64,000 nt of DNA from Streptococcus cristatus (GTDB lineage: Bacteria; Bacillota; Bacilli; Lactobacillales; Streptococcaceae): positions 37,235 to 101,234 of the forward strand of contig NZ_RJNA01000006.1 in the NCBI RefSeq assembly GCF_003943815.1. Direction: 5' to 3'. Below the pieces are notes generated by a model. The model had not been told where the DNA came from, searched no databases, and saw nothing but the letters and a program-made list of their open reading frames with translations. The position numbers and the translations under genes are program-made. Positions 44,131 to 53,441 of this stretch are shown one piece after another. Positions within the stretch are counted from its first letter, which is position 1; every line of letters begins with the position of its first letter.

Positions 44131-45887
44131 TTTCTAATTCCTCCTTGGATAGTTGTGAGTAAGCAATTTCTTGATAAACCGCGTTATTTGCCAAAAGTTC
44201 TCGGTGGGTACCTTGACCAACCACCTTGCCAGCATCCAAGACCAAGATTTGATCCGCATCCATGATGGTAGAAATCCGCTGCGCCACGATTAGCTTGGTC
44301 ATATCCCGCGTTCGCTCAGCCAGTTCCTTGCGCAAAATGCGGTCTGTCTTATAGTCTAGGGCTGAGAAGGAGTCGTCAAAGATGAGGATTTCTGGCTTAC
44401 GAGCCAAGGCTCTAGCAATAGCCAAACGCTGACGCTGGCCACCAGAGAAGTTGGTCCCGCTCTGAGCCACTTCTGACTTGAGTCCCTTTTCTTTCTCTTG
44501 GACAAAGGGCTTGGCTTGTGCCAGGTCAAGAGCCTCCCACATCCCCTGCTCATCCAGCGGACTTGCTTGACTTTGACCGAAGTCCAGATTGCTCTCAATA
44601 TCACCAGAGAAGAGCACCGCCTTTTGCGGGATGTAGCCGACCTTATTGCGTAGGTCTTCTAGCTGGTAATCCTGAACATTGACACCATCTACCAGAATCT
44701 CTCCTTCTGTCACATCGTAAAAACGAGGAATGAGATTGACAAGAGTAGATTTCCCCTGAACCAGTTGAGCCGATAAAGGCTACAGTATCACCAGCCTTCG
44801 CTGTAAAGCTGACATGCTCAATGACCGCTTCAGAATTCTTAGAATAGCGGAAAGACACATCTCGAAAGACCACTTCTCCCTTTCTTTCTGCTGCTGCCTT
44901 AGGCTGTTCCGGACTGGTGATAGAAGAATGCAGATCCAGCACTTCATTAATCCGGCCAGCCGATACAATGGTCCGAGGCAGGACGATAAAGAGGGCACCC
45001 ATGAGCAAGAAGCCCATCACAACCTGCATAGCATAGGACATAAAGACGACCATATCACTGAAGAGTGGGAGACGCTCCTGCAGCCCAGCCTCCTGAATCA
45101 GATAAGCACCAATCCAGTAAATTGCCAGTGTCAAACCGCTAGAAATCCCCATCATAACTGGATTCATTATGGCCATCAGACGATTAATGAAGAGGTTAAG
45201 GCGAGTCACTTCATCATTAGCTGCTGCAAATTTCTCATCCTGATAATCCTCCGCATTGTAAGCCCGGACCACGCGAATCCCAGTCAGACTCTCTCTAGTG
45301 ACGCTATTTAGCTTATCGACCAAACGCTGCGCCACTGTTTGCTTGGGAAAGGCCAGTGTAACCAAAACTACTGTCATCAGGATATTAACAAGAACAGCAA
45401 TCAGAACAGCAATCAGCCAGTTCTCGGACTTGCCAATAATCTTGGTCATGGCCCAAATCGCCATAATCGGCCCCCTGGTCACTACCTGCAACCCCATTGT
45501 GATTAAGGTCTGCACCTGAGTAATGTCATTCGTTGTCCGAGTTAGCAGACTAGGAATCGAAAATTTCTTAATCTCCGTCTGCGAATAGTCTAGCACACGG
45601 TTGAAAATATCGCTCCGCAGACTCTGGGTAAAGCTAGCTGCTATACGAGCGGCAAAAAAGCCAACTACGATAGCTGACAGCAAACTAGCAAAGGATAAGC
45701 CAAGCATTTTCAATCCCGGTTCCCACAAATCTGCTAAAACTGTTCCCGGCGTTTGTAGTAGCTCTGTAATCGTCGAAATATAGGTCGGAACTTCTAATTC
45801 CAAATATACCGTCAGGAAGGTGAAGAGTACACTGAGAACAATCATGCTCACTTCCCTTACCGTCAGCCGTTTAAATAGCTTAATCAT
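44120..45887 (-). pseudogene. Heterodimeric ABC exporter subunit, first half (SatA-like), frameshifted in Walker A
   Basis: The N-terminal part (six helices, opening MIKLFKRLTVREVSM) runs from ATG 45887 to about 44757. The frame then shifts at a run of four G (minus strand; plus-strand CCCC 44753-44756), exactly in the Walker A motif GSTGSGKST. Removing one G restores a frame through signature FSGGQRQRLAIARAL and Walker B ILIFDDSFSALDYKTD to the stop at 44120. The total length then is 588 codons, as expected for the family. The asymmetric D-loop (DDSFSALD) marks it as the degenerate-site subunit. A homopolymer sequencing error is possible. Confidence 0.85.
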
Positions 45888-46338
45888 CTTTCCCTCCATT
45901 TTCTAAACTTTCGATATTCTGATAGAACTTGGCCATGACTTGTGAAAAAATCAACAGCTCCTGCTCAGAAACACCATTCAAAATAGATCGGTCTATTTCA
46001 CCAAAAAAGTCACGGATTTTCTTCATTCTTTCCTGCGACTGCGGGGTAAGGCGGATATACTTGGCCCGCTTGTCTGTCTTGCTAACTTCCAGCTGGATAA
46101 AGCCATTCTTCTCCATCCGTTTCATTAAGTTAGAGGCAACCGATTTGGAGATATCCAACTCCTGCTCAATATCCTTGATAAGCGTGTCCTTGCCTTCTTC
46201 CGCGCGATGGGCAACAATATGCAAGACCTGTCCCTGCGGCCCAGCCATGGACTCAATTCCTTGCTCCTTGGCAAGTTTCTCTACCATGAGATGAATCTTT
46301 CGACCAAAACGCTTCATTTCTAATAAAGGCTTTTCCAT
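45880..46338 (-). CDS. MarR-family repressor of the ABC exporter operon
   Basis: The 152-residue protein has a winged-helix MarR domain: LIKDIEQELDISKSVASNLM recognition region and the wing motif SKTDKRAKYIRLT. The ATG at 46338 follows AAGGAAGG. It is the first gene of the MarR-exporter operon, overlapping the first exporter gene by 8 bp. Two palindromes of the form TTYTCATGAGAA lie just upstream, exactly 20 bp apart, as expected for autorepression by a dimer pair. Confidence 0.9.
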   Translation of the reverse strand: MEKPLLEMKRFGRKIHLMVEKLAKEQGIESMAGPQGQVLHIVAHRAEEGKDTLIKDIEQELDISKSVASNLMKRMEKNGFIQLEVSKTDKRAKYIRLTPQSQERMKKIRDFFGEIDRSILNGVSEQELLIFSQVMAKFYQNIESLENGGKDD

Positions 46339-46360
46339 CAATCCTTCCTTTCTAAATTAA

Positions 46361-46392
46361 TTCTCATGAGAACTAATTAGTTTTCATGAGAA
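46361..46392. promoter_or_regulatory. Twin MarR operators
   Basis: TTCTCATGAGAA (46361-46372, perfect palindrome) and TTTTCATGAGAA (46381-46392) are spaced 20 bp centre to centre. A third partial site TTCTATGAGAAC begins at 46431. They lie 23-54 bp upstream of the MarR start. Confidence 0.78.
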
Positions 46393-46578
46393 CTATTTTA
46401 CCACATGAAAAGCAGATGTCAAGAAAAAGTTTCTATGAGAACTATTTTTAAGAAAAAAAATAAACTGGAACCAAGAGTCCCAGTTCTACCAATCCAAAGG
46501 CTTTTTAATCTTAATATTTTTAACCGAAACAATAGTAGCAAATCCCTACTCTATAATAATCTTCCTCGTCATTCATTT

Positions 46579-47148
46579 CTATGGAAAGAGCCATTTGATA
46601 TGAGGAGCAAGTTGAGAAATTTCTTGATGAAGTTCATTGAAGCTAGTATTTTTCACATCTGCCAAGTCTAAAAAGACAGCACTCTCCTCTTGATTTTTAG
46701 GATAGAAATATAAAATTCGACTGGTCGGTTCGGAAGATGTCATCCTAGGTCGAGATATATCGTATTCAATTTGCTCAATCTCCTGCCACAAGAAGTACTT
46801 CTCTCTTTTAGCAGATAAACCTCTCAGCCTTATTCCCATCTCATCCATCTCTAAAATCGGTGGTTTATGATTCGAAATATAGCCTAGAACGATCATAAAA
46901 ATAGCGGTTATGCCCATTCCCCAATAGAGCGAATTGAGCATATTGTTGCTTTCTTCAGTAGTCTGCCTGCTTCTTTGGTCTTCTTTGCTGGTAGGACTCC
47001 TATGAACCAGTTGATTAGCACTATTTTGACTTGTTGACTCAAGAGAAGCCTGATCCATAGATACAAAAGCCATGATAAAAAAGATAGCAAAGAGTAAGAG
47101 AAAGCCTATGGCATAAAATGTTGCTCCATCGCGCTGGTATACTTTCAT
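46579..47148 (-). CDS. Membrane protein of unknown function
   Basis: The 189-residue protein has a helix near residues 10-30, a Ser/Gln/Arg-rich loop, a second helix near 75-95 and a C-terminal domain (WQEIEQIEYDISRPRMTSSE, ILYFYPKNQEESAVFLDLAD) that resembles PH-like membrane-associated domains. I do not assign a family. The ATG at 47148 follows AAAGGATAGG. The gene downstream of the PDF-like gene by 29 bp may share its transcript. Confidence 0.6.
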   Translation of the reverse strand: MKVYQRDGATFYAIGFLLLFAIFFIMAFVSMDQASLESTSQNSANQLVHRSPTSKEDQRSRQTTEESNNMLNSLYWGMGITAIFMIVLGYISNHKPPILEMDEMGIRLRGLSAKREKYFLWQEIEQIEYDISRPRMTSSEPTSRILYFYPKNQEESAVFLDLADVKNTSFNELHQEISQLAPHIKWLFP

Positions 47149-47177
47149 TCTATTCCTATCCTTTCCAGGTACATTTC

Positions 47178-47588
47178 CTATATGAGAATTCCTTCCAAAT
47201 GATCCAATTCGTGCTGGCAGATTTGCGCTGGAAAATCCTCTAACGTGATGGTCTTCTTTAGCCAATTCTGATCCAGATATTCGACCGTGATTTTCTGGTA
47301 ACGAATGGTTGACAGACTGCCTGTCAAGGACAGACAGCCTTCTTCCGTTTCATAAGCTCCTGATTTCTGAATGAGAACTGGATTAAACATGACCATGGGC
47401 AACATACCATACATAAAAATAATCACCCGCTTTTGGAAACCAATCATATTGGCAGCAAGACCGACACAAGACTCTCTATGCGCCAATAAGGTATCCTGCA
47501 AATCCTGAGCCAAAAATAGATCAGCTTTCGTGGCAGGGACTGATTTTTGCTGTAAAAAGAAAGGATCTTTCACAATTGCTTTTTGCAT
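47178..47588 (-). CDS. Peptide deformylase-like protein
   Basis: The 136-residue protein has the deformylase fold with motif 2 EGCLSL (metal Cys) and motif 3 QHELDH (two metal His and catalytic Glu). Motif 1 is GLAANMIG: the invariant Gln of the usual GLAAPQ is Met. Full-length deformylases have about 165-205 residues, so this is a short form. Such PDF-like paralogues in Gram-positives are often weak or without deformylase activity; a different N-terminal or peptide substrate is possible. It should be the accessory copy, the housekeeping def being elsewhere. Confidence 0.82.
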   Translation of the reverse strand: MQKAIVKDPFFLQQKSVPATKADLFLAQDLQDTLLAHRESCVGLAANMIGFQKRVIIFMYGMLPMVMFNPVLIQKSGAYETEEGCLSLTGSLSTIRYQKITVEYLDQNWLKKTITLEDFPAQICQHELDHLEGILI

Positions 47589-47668
47589 ATTTCACCTCAA
47601 ATGGAAGAGGCTGGATTCCCTATCTCAGCCTCCTTAGTTTATTTGAAAACTCTCAACGCCTTGTTTAC

Positions 47669-48568
47669 TTATTTTGCATAGCGTTCGCTAATATCTTTTG
47701 CGAGGACAAAATTTCCTAGTGTAGCTGAGCCATTTCCTGCGATAGCCGGTGTGACAATGTAGTCACGCACATCTGGCACTGGCAGGTAACCATTGAGCAG
47801 GACTGTGAATTTCTCACGAACACGGTCCAGCATGTGCTGTTGCGCCATCACACCACCACCAAAGACAATGACATCTGGACGGAAGGTCACCGTTGCTTGA
47901 ATAGCTGCCTGCGCAATATAGTAAGCCTGAATATCCCAGACAGAGTTATTGAGCTCGATATTTTCACCACGCACACCCGTCCGCGCTTCTAAGCTAGGAC
48001 CAGCTGCTAAGCCTTCCAAACAGCCCTTGTGGAAAGGACAAACGCCATTAAAGCCTTTTTCCACATCCATTGGGTGCTGAGCTACATAATAGTGTCCCAT
48101 CTCTGGATGGCCTGTACCCCCAACAAATTCACCACGTTGGATAGCACCAGCGCCAATCCCTGTTCCAATCGTATAATAAACCAGATTTTCAACGCGACCA
48201 CCAGCATTGTTACGGGCTACAACTTCACCATAAGCTGAGCTGTTGACATCTGTCGTAAAGTAGATTGGCACATTCAACGCACGACGAAGCGCTCCCACGA
48301 TATCTACATTGGCCCAATGTGGTTTTGGAGTTGTCGTAATGTAGCCATATGTTTTTGAATTAGGGTCAATATCAATTGGACCGAAAGAGCCGACTGCCAG
48401 ACCTGCTAAATTGTCAAAACGAGAGAAAAACTCAATCGTTTTATCTAACGTTTCAATCGGCGTGGTCGTAGGAAACTGTGTTTTTTCTACAACATTAAAA
48501 TTTTCATCGCCCACAGCACAGATAAATTTGGTTCCACCGGCTTCTAAACTTCCGTACAATTTTGTCAT
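47669..48568 (-). CDS. scrK: Fructokinase, ROK family
   Basis: The 299-residue ROK kinase phosphorylates fructose released from sucrose-6-phosphate. It has the ATP-binding YGSLEAGGTKF, the YYTIGTGIGAGAIQ motif, the zinc site CPFHKGCLEGLAAGP with GHPEMGHYYV (ROK signature, catalytic/zinc His) and a C-terminal AGNGSATLGNFVLAK. The ATG at 48568 follows AGAGGTG. It lies downstream of scrA on the same strand, with a terminator hairpin between them. Confidence 0.92.
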   Translation of the reverse strand: MTKLYGSLEAGGTKFICAVGDENFNVVEKTQFPTTTPIETLDKTIEFFSRFDNLAGLAVGSFGPIDIDPNSKTYGYITTTPKPHWANVDIVGALRRALNVPIYFTTDVNSSAYGEVVARNNAGGRVENLVYYTIGTGIGAGAIQRGEFVGGTGHPEMGHYYVAQHPMDVEKGFNGVCPFHKGCLEGLAAGPSLEARTGVRGENIELNNSVWDIQAYYIAQAAIQATVTFRPDVIVFGGGVMAQQHMLDRVREKFTVLLNGYLPVPDVRDYIVTPAIAGNGSATLGNFVLAKDISERYAK

Positions 48569-48672
48569 TTCAAACACCTCTTGTATTCTTTATACTCCAT
48601 TATAGCATATTTCCCTATTGGAAATGGCTCTATATTTTAGATTTTCCTCTGTAAATCTTAGCACTCAAGTAA

Positions 48673-48701
48673 AAAACGAACAAACATAAGTTGTTCGTTT
48701 T
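48673..48701 (-). terminator. Terminator after scrA
   Basis: AAAACGAACAA and TTTGTTCGTTTTTT form an 11-bp stem in the 159-bp gap between scrA and scrK. scrK may therefore have a promoter of its own or depend on read-through. Confidence 0.8.
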
Positions 48702-48727
48702 CCTTTGTTGACTTTCTCTAGCTAAGA

Positions 48728-50740
48728 TTAAGCTTTCACTTCAATAATCGCATCGCCTTTAGCAACAGTTCCTTCTGCTACTGGAGTCACAGAAGCGTAG
48801 TCAGCTGTGTTAGTCACGATAACCATAGTCGTGTCATCCAGACCAGCTGCTGCGATTTTAGCTGAATCAAAAGTTCCAATAATATCGCCAGCTTTGACTT
48901 TAGAACCTTGAGAAACTTTTTGATCAAATCCTTCGCCATTCATAGACACTGTGTCAATACCAACGTGGATCAGGATTTCAGCACCATTAGCTGTCTTCAA
49001 ACCATAAGCATGGCCTGTCGCAAAAGCAATTATCACTTCTGCATCAGCTGGGGCGTAAACGACACCTTCAGTTGGTTTAATCGCAATTCCTTGACCCATA
49101 GCTCCGCTTGAGAAAACAGGATCATTTACATCGCTCAAAGCTACTGCACTACCAACGATTGGAGAAATGATTGTTTCATCTTGGAGAGCCGCTGGAACAT
49201 TACCAGTTGTTTCTTCTTCGACAAGTTTTTCAGTTTCAGCTTTTTCTTCAGCAGTTTCTTCGTCTTTGTATCCGAACATATAAGTCAGAACAAAACTCAA
49301 ACCAGTTGTCAGAACAACCATAAAGATATATTGCAACAATTGACCATTCAGGTAAAGGAGTGTACCTGGAATAATTGTGATACCGAAACTTGTACCTGCA
49401 AGCCCCATAATAGAAGCTAACCAACCACCAACAGCACCAGCACCCAGTCCAATTACAAACGGTTTAACGAAGCGCAAGTTAACCCCGAAGATAGCTGGCT
49501 CAGTAATACCCAATCCTGCAGAAAGTGCTGCTGGGAATGCAAGAGCCTTGAGTTTTTTAGATTTTGTCTTCACAGCTACAGCCAAAGTCGCACCAGCCTG
49601 AGCTGTCATAGCAGCAGTGATAATCGCATTAAATGGATCTTTCCCAGTCTGAGATACCAATTGAGATTCCAGTAAGTTGAAGATGTGATGAACACCAGTT
49701 ACGACAATCAGTTGATGTACTGCACCAATAATCAAACCAGCAAGACCAAACGGAAGGCTAAGAAGGAACTCTGTACCATTCAAAACATATGACTCAACAA
49801 TGTGGAAGACTGGACCAATCACAAAGAGTCCCAAAATAGACATTACAAGAAAAGTAAGGAATGGAACAAGAAGAAGGTCCAAGACATCTGGAATTTTCTT
49901 GTGCAGCCATTTTTCAAATTTCGCACCAAACAAACCTACAAAGAAGGCAGGAAGCACCGAGTTTTGGTAGCCAACCACCGGAATAAAACCAAAGAAGTAA
50001 ATTGGATGAGCTTTTGTTGCTGTAACTTCGCTAGCAAATTTTAGACTTCCAAGAACATCCATATTAGCAATCTTGTCTAAAATATCCTTAGAAGGATCAA
50101 CAGCAAATTTAGTAGCCTGACCAGCTACATCCCAAGCATTTGGAAGTGCTGAGTTAACCATCATTAGACCAAGAACCAAACCAATGATGGGGTTCCCGCC
50201 AAAGACTCTAAAAGCTGACCAGCAAATCAAAGCTGGGAAGAAAGCGAAGGCTGTATCAGTTAATACTACTGTATAAGTATAGAAGTCAGTCGATTTGAAA
50301 GCATCCGCTGTGGTACCAAATAAAGATAAAACTTGATCCTGAGCAATTGCTCCACGAACTCCCATGAAAAGACCTGTCGCAACAATAGCTGGGAGAATTG
50401 GTACAAATACGTCACCGAATGTACGGATGGCGCGTTGGAACCAATTCCCTTGCTTAGCAGCTTCAGCTTTCATGTCATCTTTTGATGAAGTTGGCAAGCC
50501 AAGTGCTACAACTTCGTCATAAATCTTATTAACCGTACCAGTACCAAAAATGATTTGATATTGGCCTGAGTTAAAGAAAGCTCCCTGAACTTTTTCTAGA
50601 TTCTCGACAGTATTTTTGTCGATCTTTCCTTCATCTTTAACCATGACGCGCAGACGAGTCGCACAGTGGGCTACACTGTTAACGTTCTCACGTCCACCCA
50701 AGGCTTCGATGACCTTTTTTGCAATTTCAGTATTGTTCAT
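48728..50740 (-). CDS. scrA: Sucrose-specific PTS enzyme EIIBCA
   Basis: The 670-residue transporter imports sucrose and phosphorylates it to sucrose-6-phosphate. Domains in order: EIIB with phospho-Cys in HCATRLRV (residue 26), EIIC with ten or so membrane segments at roughly 105-465 (GAVHQLIVVTGVHHIF, ITEPAIFGVNLRF), a Glu-rich linker, and EIIA (about 515-670) with the phospho-His region AEILIHVGIDTVSMNG. The ATG at 50740 follows AAGGAG. It is divergent from scrB, and operators lie between. Confidence 0.95.
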   Translation of the reverse strand: MNNTEIAKKVIEALGGRENVNSVAHCATRLRVMVKDEGKIDKNTVENLEKVQGAFFNSGQYQIIFGTGTVNKIYDEVVALGLPTSSKDDMKAEAAKQGNWFQRAIRTFGDVFVPILPAIVATGLFMGVRGAIAQDQVLSLFGTTADAFKSTDFYTYTVVLTDTAFAFFPALICWSAFRVFGGNPIIGLVLGLMMVNSALPNAWDVAGQATKFAVDPSKDILDKIANMDVLGSLKFASEVTATKAHPIYFFGFIPVVGYQNSVLPAFFVGLFGAKFEKWLHKKIPDVLDLLLVPFLTFLVMSILGLFVIGPVFHIVESYVLNGTEFLLSLPFGLAGLIIGAVHQLIVVTGVHHIFNLLESQLVSQTGKDPFNAIITAAMTAQAGATLAVAVKTKSKKLKALAFPAALSAGLGITEPAIFGVNLRFVKPFVIGLGAGAVGGWLASIMGLAGTSFGITIIPGTLLYLNGQLLQYIFMVVLTTGLSFVLTYMFGYKDEETAEEKAETEKLVEEETTGNVPAALQDETIISPIVGSAVALSDVNDPVFSSGAMGQGIAIKPTEGVVYAPADAEVIIAFATGHAYGLKTANGAEILIHVGIDTVSMNGEGFDQKVSQGSKVKAGDIIGTFDSAKIAAAGLDDTTMVIVTNTADYASVTPVAEGTVAKGDAIIEVKA

Positions 50741-50778
50741 TTGCAAAAATCTCCTTATAAAAATATTGTAAAACTTTT

Positions 50779-50906
50779 TGAAAGCGATTTTATCACCTTT
50801 ACGAATATTATTTTACCATGATTCAGAGATATGTCAAGCGTTTTGCAGAAAAAATATTTTTTTACTGTTAAATGTTGATTTTTCAGCAGAAAACGTTTAC
50901 TATAGT
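50779..50906. promoter_or_regulatory. scrA-scrB divergent promoters with LacI/CcpA-type operators
   Basis: For scrA the minus strand has TTGACA (50832-50837) and TAAAAT (50810-50815), 16 bp apart. Operator-like sites with an AAGCG/AACG core lie over its -35 (AAGCGTTTTGC, 50837-50847) and in its leader (TGAAAGCGATTTTATCA, 50779-50795). A third, AGAAAACGTTTAC (50888-50900), lies next to the likely scrB -10 TATAGT (50901-50906). ScrR, encoded after scrB, and CcpA are the probable ligands. Confidence 0.72.
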
Positions 50907-50939
50907 AATAAGAAATAATATGATTCGGAGGACAAAAGA

Positions 50940-52394
50940 TTGGCTTGGACGACTGAAAAACGCTACAAACGCTATGAAGACTGGACTCAGGAAGAGGTGC
51001 AGCAGATCAAAGAAAACATCGCTAAATCTCCTTGGCGGGCCAGCTATCATGTGGAGCCTCAGACAGGTCTGCTCAATGACCCCAATGGTTTTTCTTATTT
51101 TGATGGCAAGTGGGTGGTTTTCTACCAAAACTTTCCTTTCGGGGCAGCCCACGGTCTTAAATGCTGGGTTCAATTAGAAAGTGATGACCTAGTTCACTTC
51201 ACTGAAACCGGCCTTCAGGTGCTGCCAGATACTGCTTTGGACAGCCACGGCGCCTACTCAGGCTCTGCCATGCAGTTCGGTGACAATCTCTTTCTCTTCT
51301 ACACCGGCAATGTTCGTGATGAGAATTGGGTGCGTCATCCTTATCAAATCGGTGCCTTGCTAGATAAATCAGGCAAGCTCGAAAAAATCGACAAGGTCTT
51401 GATTGAGCAGCCTGCTGAAGCGACCGACCACTTCCGCGATCCCCAGATTTTCAACTACAAAGGACAATTCTATGCTATCGTTGGAGGACAAAATCTAGAC
51501 AAGCAAGGTTATGTTAAGCTTTACAAGGCTGTTGATAATGACTATACCAAGTGGGAAGTCGTCGGCGATTTAGACTTCGCCAATGACAAGACAGCCTATA
51601 TGATGGAGTGTCCTAATCTAGTCTTTATCAACGACCAACCAGTCCTGCTCTATTGCCCTCAAGGTTTGTCTAAGGACGTGCTGGATTATGGCAACATTTA
51701 TCCAAACATGTATAAAATGGGTCAATCGTTTGACATAAGTAACGCTGCTTTGATTAATCCTAGCCCTATCCAAAATCTGGACTACGGTTTCGACTGCTAC
51801 GCGACCCAAGCTTTTAACGCGCCTGACGGCCGTGCACTAGCTGTCAGCTGGCTAGGCTTGCCGGATGTGGAATACCCATCTGACCGCTTCGACCATCAAG
51901 GAGCCTTCTCCCTCGTCAAGGAATTAACCCTGAAAGACGGCAAGCTCTACCAGTACCCAGTGCCTGCTATCAAGAATTTGCGAGCAGAGGAACAACCTTT
52001 CGCTGCTTTGGTAGAAAGCAAGAATAGCTACGAACTAGAGTTGAATCTCGCTGCAGACGCCGAACACGAAATCATTCTCTTTGCGGACAAGGATAGCAAG
52101 GGCCTACGCATCAATTTCGACCTCAAGGCAGGTCAAGTGACTGTTGACCGCAGTCAAGCGGGTGAGCCATTCGCTCTGGACTTTGGAACCAGCCGAAGCT
52201 GTAATATTGACAAAGAAGCAACTAGTGCTACTATCTTCATCGATAAATCAATTTTTGAAATTTTCATCAATAAAGGAGAGAAAGTATTTTCCGGTCGTGT
52301 CTTCCCGAGAGAAGACCAGACAGGCATTGCCATTACCAAAGGCAATCCAACCGGTACTTACTATGAATTAGATTATGGTCGCAAAGCTAACTGA
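50940..52394 (+). CDS. scrB: Sucrose-6-phosphate hydrolase
   Basis: The 484-residue GH32 enzyme splits sucrose-6-phosphate into glucose-6-phosphate and fructose. The nucleophile is Asp in GLLNDPNGFSYF (about residue 47), the transition-state stabiliser is in HFRDPQIF, and the acid/base Glu is in MMECPNLVF. A C-terminal beta-sandwich follows. The start is TTG at 50940 with CGGAGG 8 bases upstream; no ATG fits. The 3' end overlaps scrR by 20 bp. Confidence 0.95.
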   Translation: MAWTTEKRYKRYEDWTQEEVQQIKENIAKSPWRASYHVEPQTGLLNDPNGFSYFDGKWVVFYQNFPFGAAHGLKCWVQLESDDLVHFTETGLQVLPDTALDSHGAYSGSAMQFGDNLFLFYTGNVRDENWVRHPYQIGALLDKSGKLEKIDKVLIEQPAEATDHFRDPQIFNYKGQFYAIVGGQNLDKQGYVKLYKAVDNDYTKWEVVGDLDFANDKTAYMMECPNLVFINDQPVLLYCPQGLSKDVLDYGNIYPNMYKMGQSFDISNAALINPSPIQNLDYGFDCYATQAFNAPDGRALAVSWLGLPDVEYPSDRFDHQGAFSLVKELTLKDGKLYQYPVPAIKNLRAEEQPFAALVESKNSYELELNLAADAEHEIILFADKDSKGLRINFDLKAGQVTVDRSQAGEPFALDFGTSRSCNIDKEATSATIFIDKSIFEIFINKGEKVFSGRVFPREDQTGIAITKGNPTGTYYELDYGRKAN

Positions 52395-53340
52395 TGTAGC
52401 AAAACTAGCAGGAGTCAGCCCCACAACTGTTTCCCGCGTCATCAACAGAAAAGGCTACTTATCCGACAAAACGATTTCTAAGGTTGAAGCAGCCATGCGA
52501 GAATTGGCCTACAAGCCTAACAATCTGGCGCGTAGCCTCCAAGGAAAATCAGCCAAGCTGATTGGACTCATTTTCCCTAATATCAGCAATGTCTTTTATG
52601 CAGAATTAATTGACAAGCTGGAGCATGAGCTCTTTAAACAAGGCTATAAAACTATCATCTGCAATAGTGAGCATGACTCAGACAAGGAGCGTGAATACCT
52701 TGAGATGCTCGAGGCCAATCAGGTGGATGGTATCATCTCCGGCAGTCACAATCTAGGCATCGAAGACTATAATCGCGTAACTGCTCCTATCATTTCCTTT
52801 GACCGTAACCTTTCACCAGATATTCCAGTTGTCTCCTCAGACAACTATGGCGGTGGAGTGCTGGCTGCTCAGACCTTGGTCAAGGCTGGCGCTCAAAATA
52901 TCATCATGATTACTGGTAATGACAACTCCAATTCCCCAACTGGGCTGCGCCATGCTGGCTTCGCCTCTGTTCTACCAGACGCTCCAATCATCAATGTCTC
53001 TAGCGATTATTCTCCCATCCGCAAGGAAATGGAAATCAAGCATATTTTAACCCATGAAAAGCCAGACGCCATCTTTGCTTCAGATGATTTGACAGCCATT
53101 CTAGTGATGAAAGTCGCTCAGGAGCTGGACATCCAGATTCCTAAAGATTTAAAAGTCATCGGCTACGATGGAACTTATTTTGTCGAAAATTATTATCCTC
53201 AACTAGCGACTATTAAACAGCCACTGAAGGAGATTGCCAAACTTCTTGTTGATTTACTGCTACAAAAGATTGACAAGCAAGAAGTCACAACGACCGGCTA
53301 CTTCCTGCCTGTGAACCTCTTGCCTGGCAAGAGTGTGTAA
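52375..53340 (+). CDS. scrR: LacI-family sucrose operon repressor
   Basis: The 321-residue repressor has a LacI helix-turn-helix at residues 1-50 (KLTDVAKLAGVSPTTVSRVI, hinge AYKPNNLARSLQGK) and a periplasmic-binding-like effector domain (LIGLIFPNISNVFYAELIDK; VIGYDGTYFVENYYPQLATI). It overlaps scrB, so the two are co-transcribed. It should act at the operators between scrA and scrB, with a sugar phosphate or fructose as inducer as known for other ScrR proteins. Confidence 0.93.
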   Translation: MVAKLTDVAKLAGVSPTTVSRVINRKGYLSDKTISKVEAAMRELAYKPNNLARSLQGKSAKLIGLIFPNISNVFYAELIDKLEHELFKQGYKTIICNSEHDSDKEREYLEMLEANQVDGIISGSHNLGIEDYNRVTAPIISFDRNLSPDIPVVSSDNYGGGVLAAQTLVKAGAQNIIMITGNDNSNSPTGLRHAGFASVLPDAPIINVSSDYSPIRKEMEIKHILTHEKPDAIFASDDLTAILVMKVAQELDIQIPKDLKVIGYDGTYFVENYYPQLATIKQPLKEIAKLLVDLLLQKIDKQEVTTTGYFLPVNLLPGKSV

Positions 53341-53368
53341 TTTTCATTCAATCCCTACTAAATAAGAA

Positions 53369-53402
53369 AATACGACTTCCAAAATGGAAGTCGTATTTTT
53401 AT
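53369..53402 (+). terminator. Terminator after scrR
   Basis: AAAATACGACTTCC and GGAAGTCGTATTTTT form a 14-bp stem with an AAAAT loop and T tail. Confidence 0.9.
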
Positions 53403-53441
53403 CTATCACGGCTGAGAAACATGGATTTCTACAACTGCTGA

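Noticed and set aside
44643-44757. C-terminal tail after the Walker A break in the first exporter gene as real protein
   Set aside because: The tail is out-of-frame translation of the conserved ATPase region; the correct frame continues in the adjacent segment.
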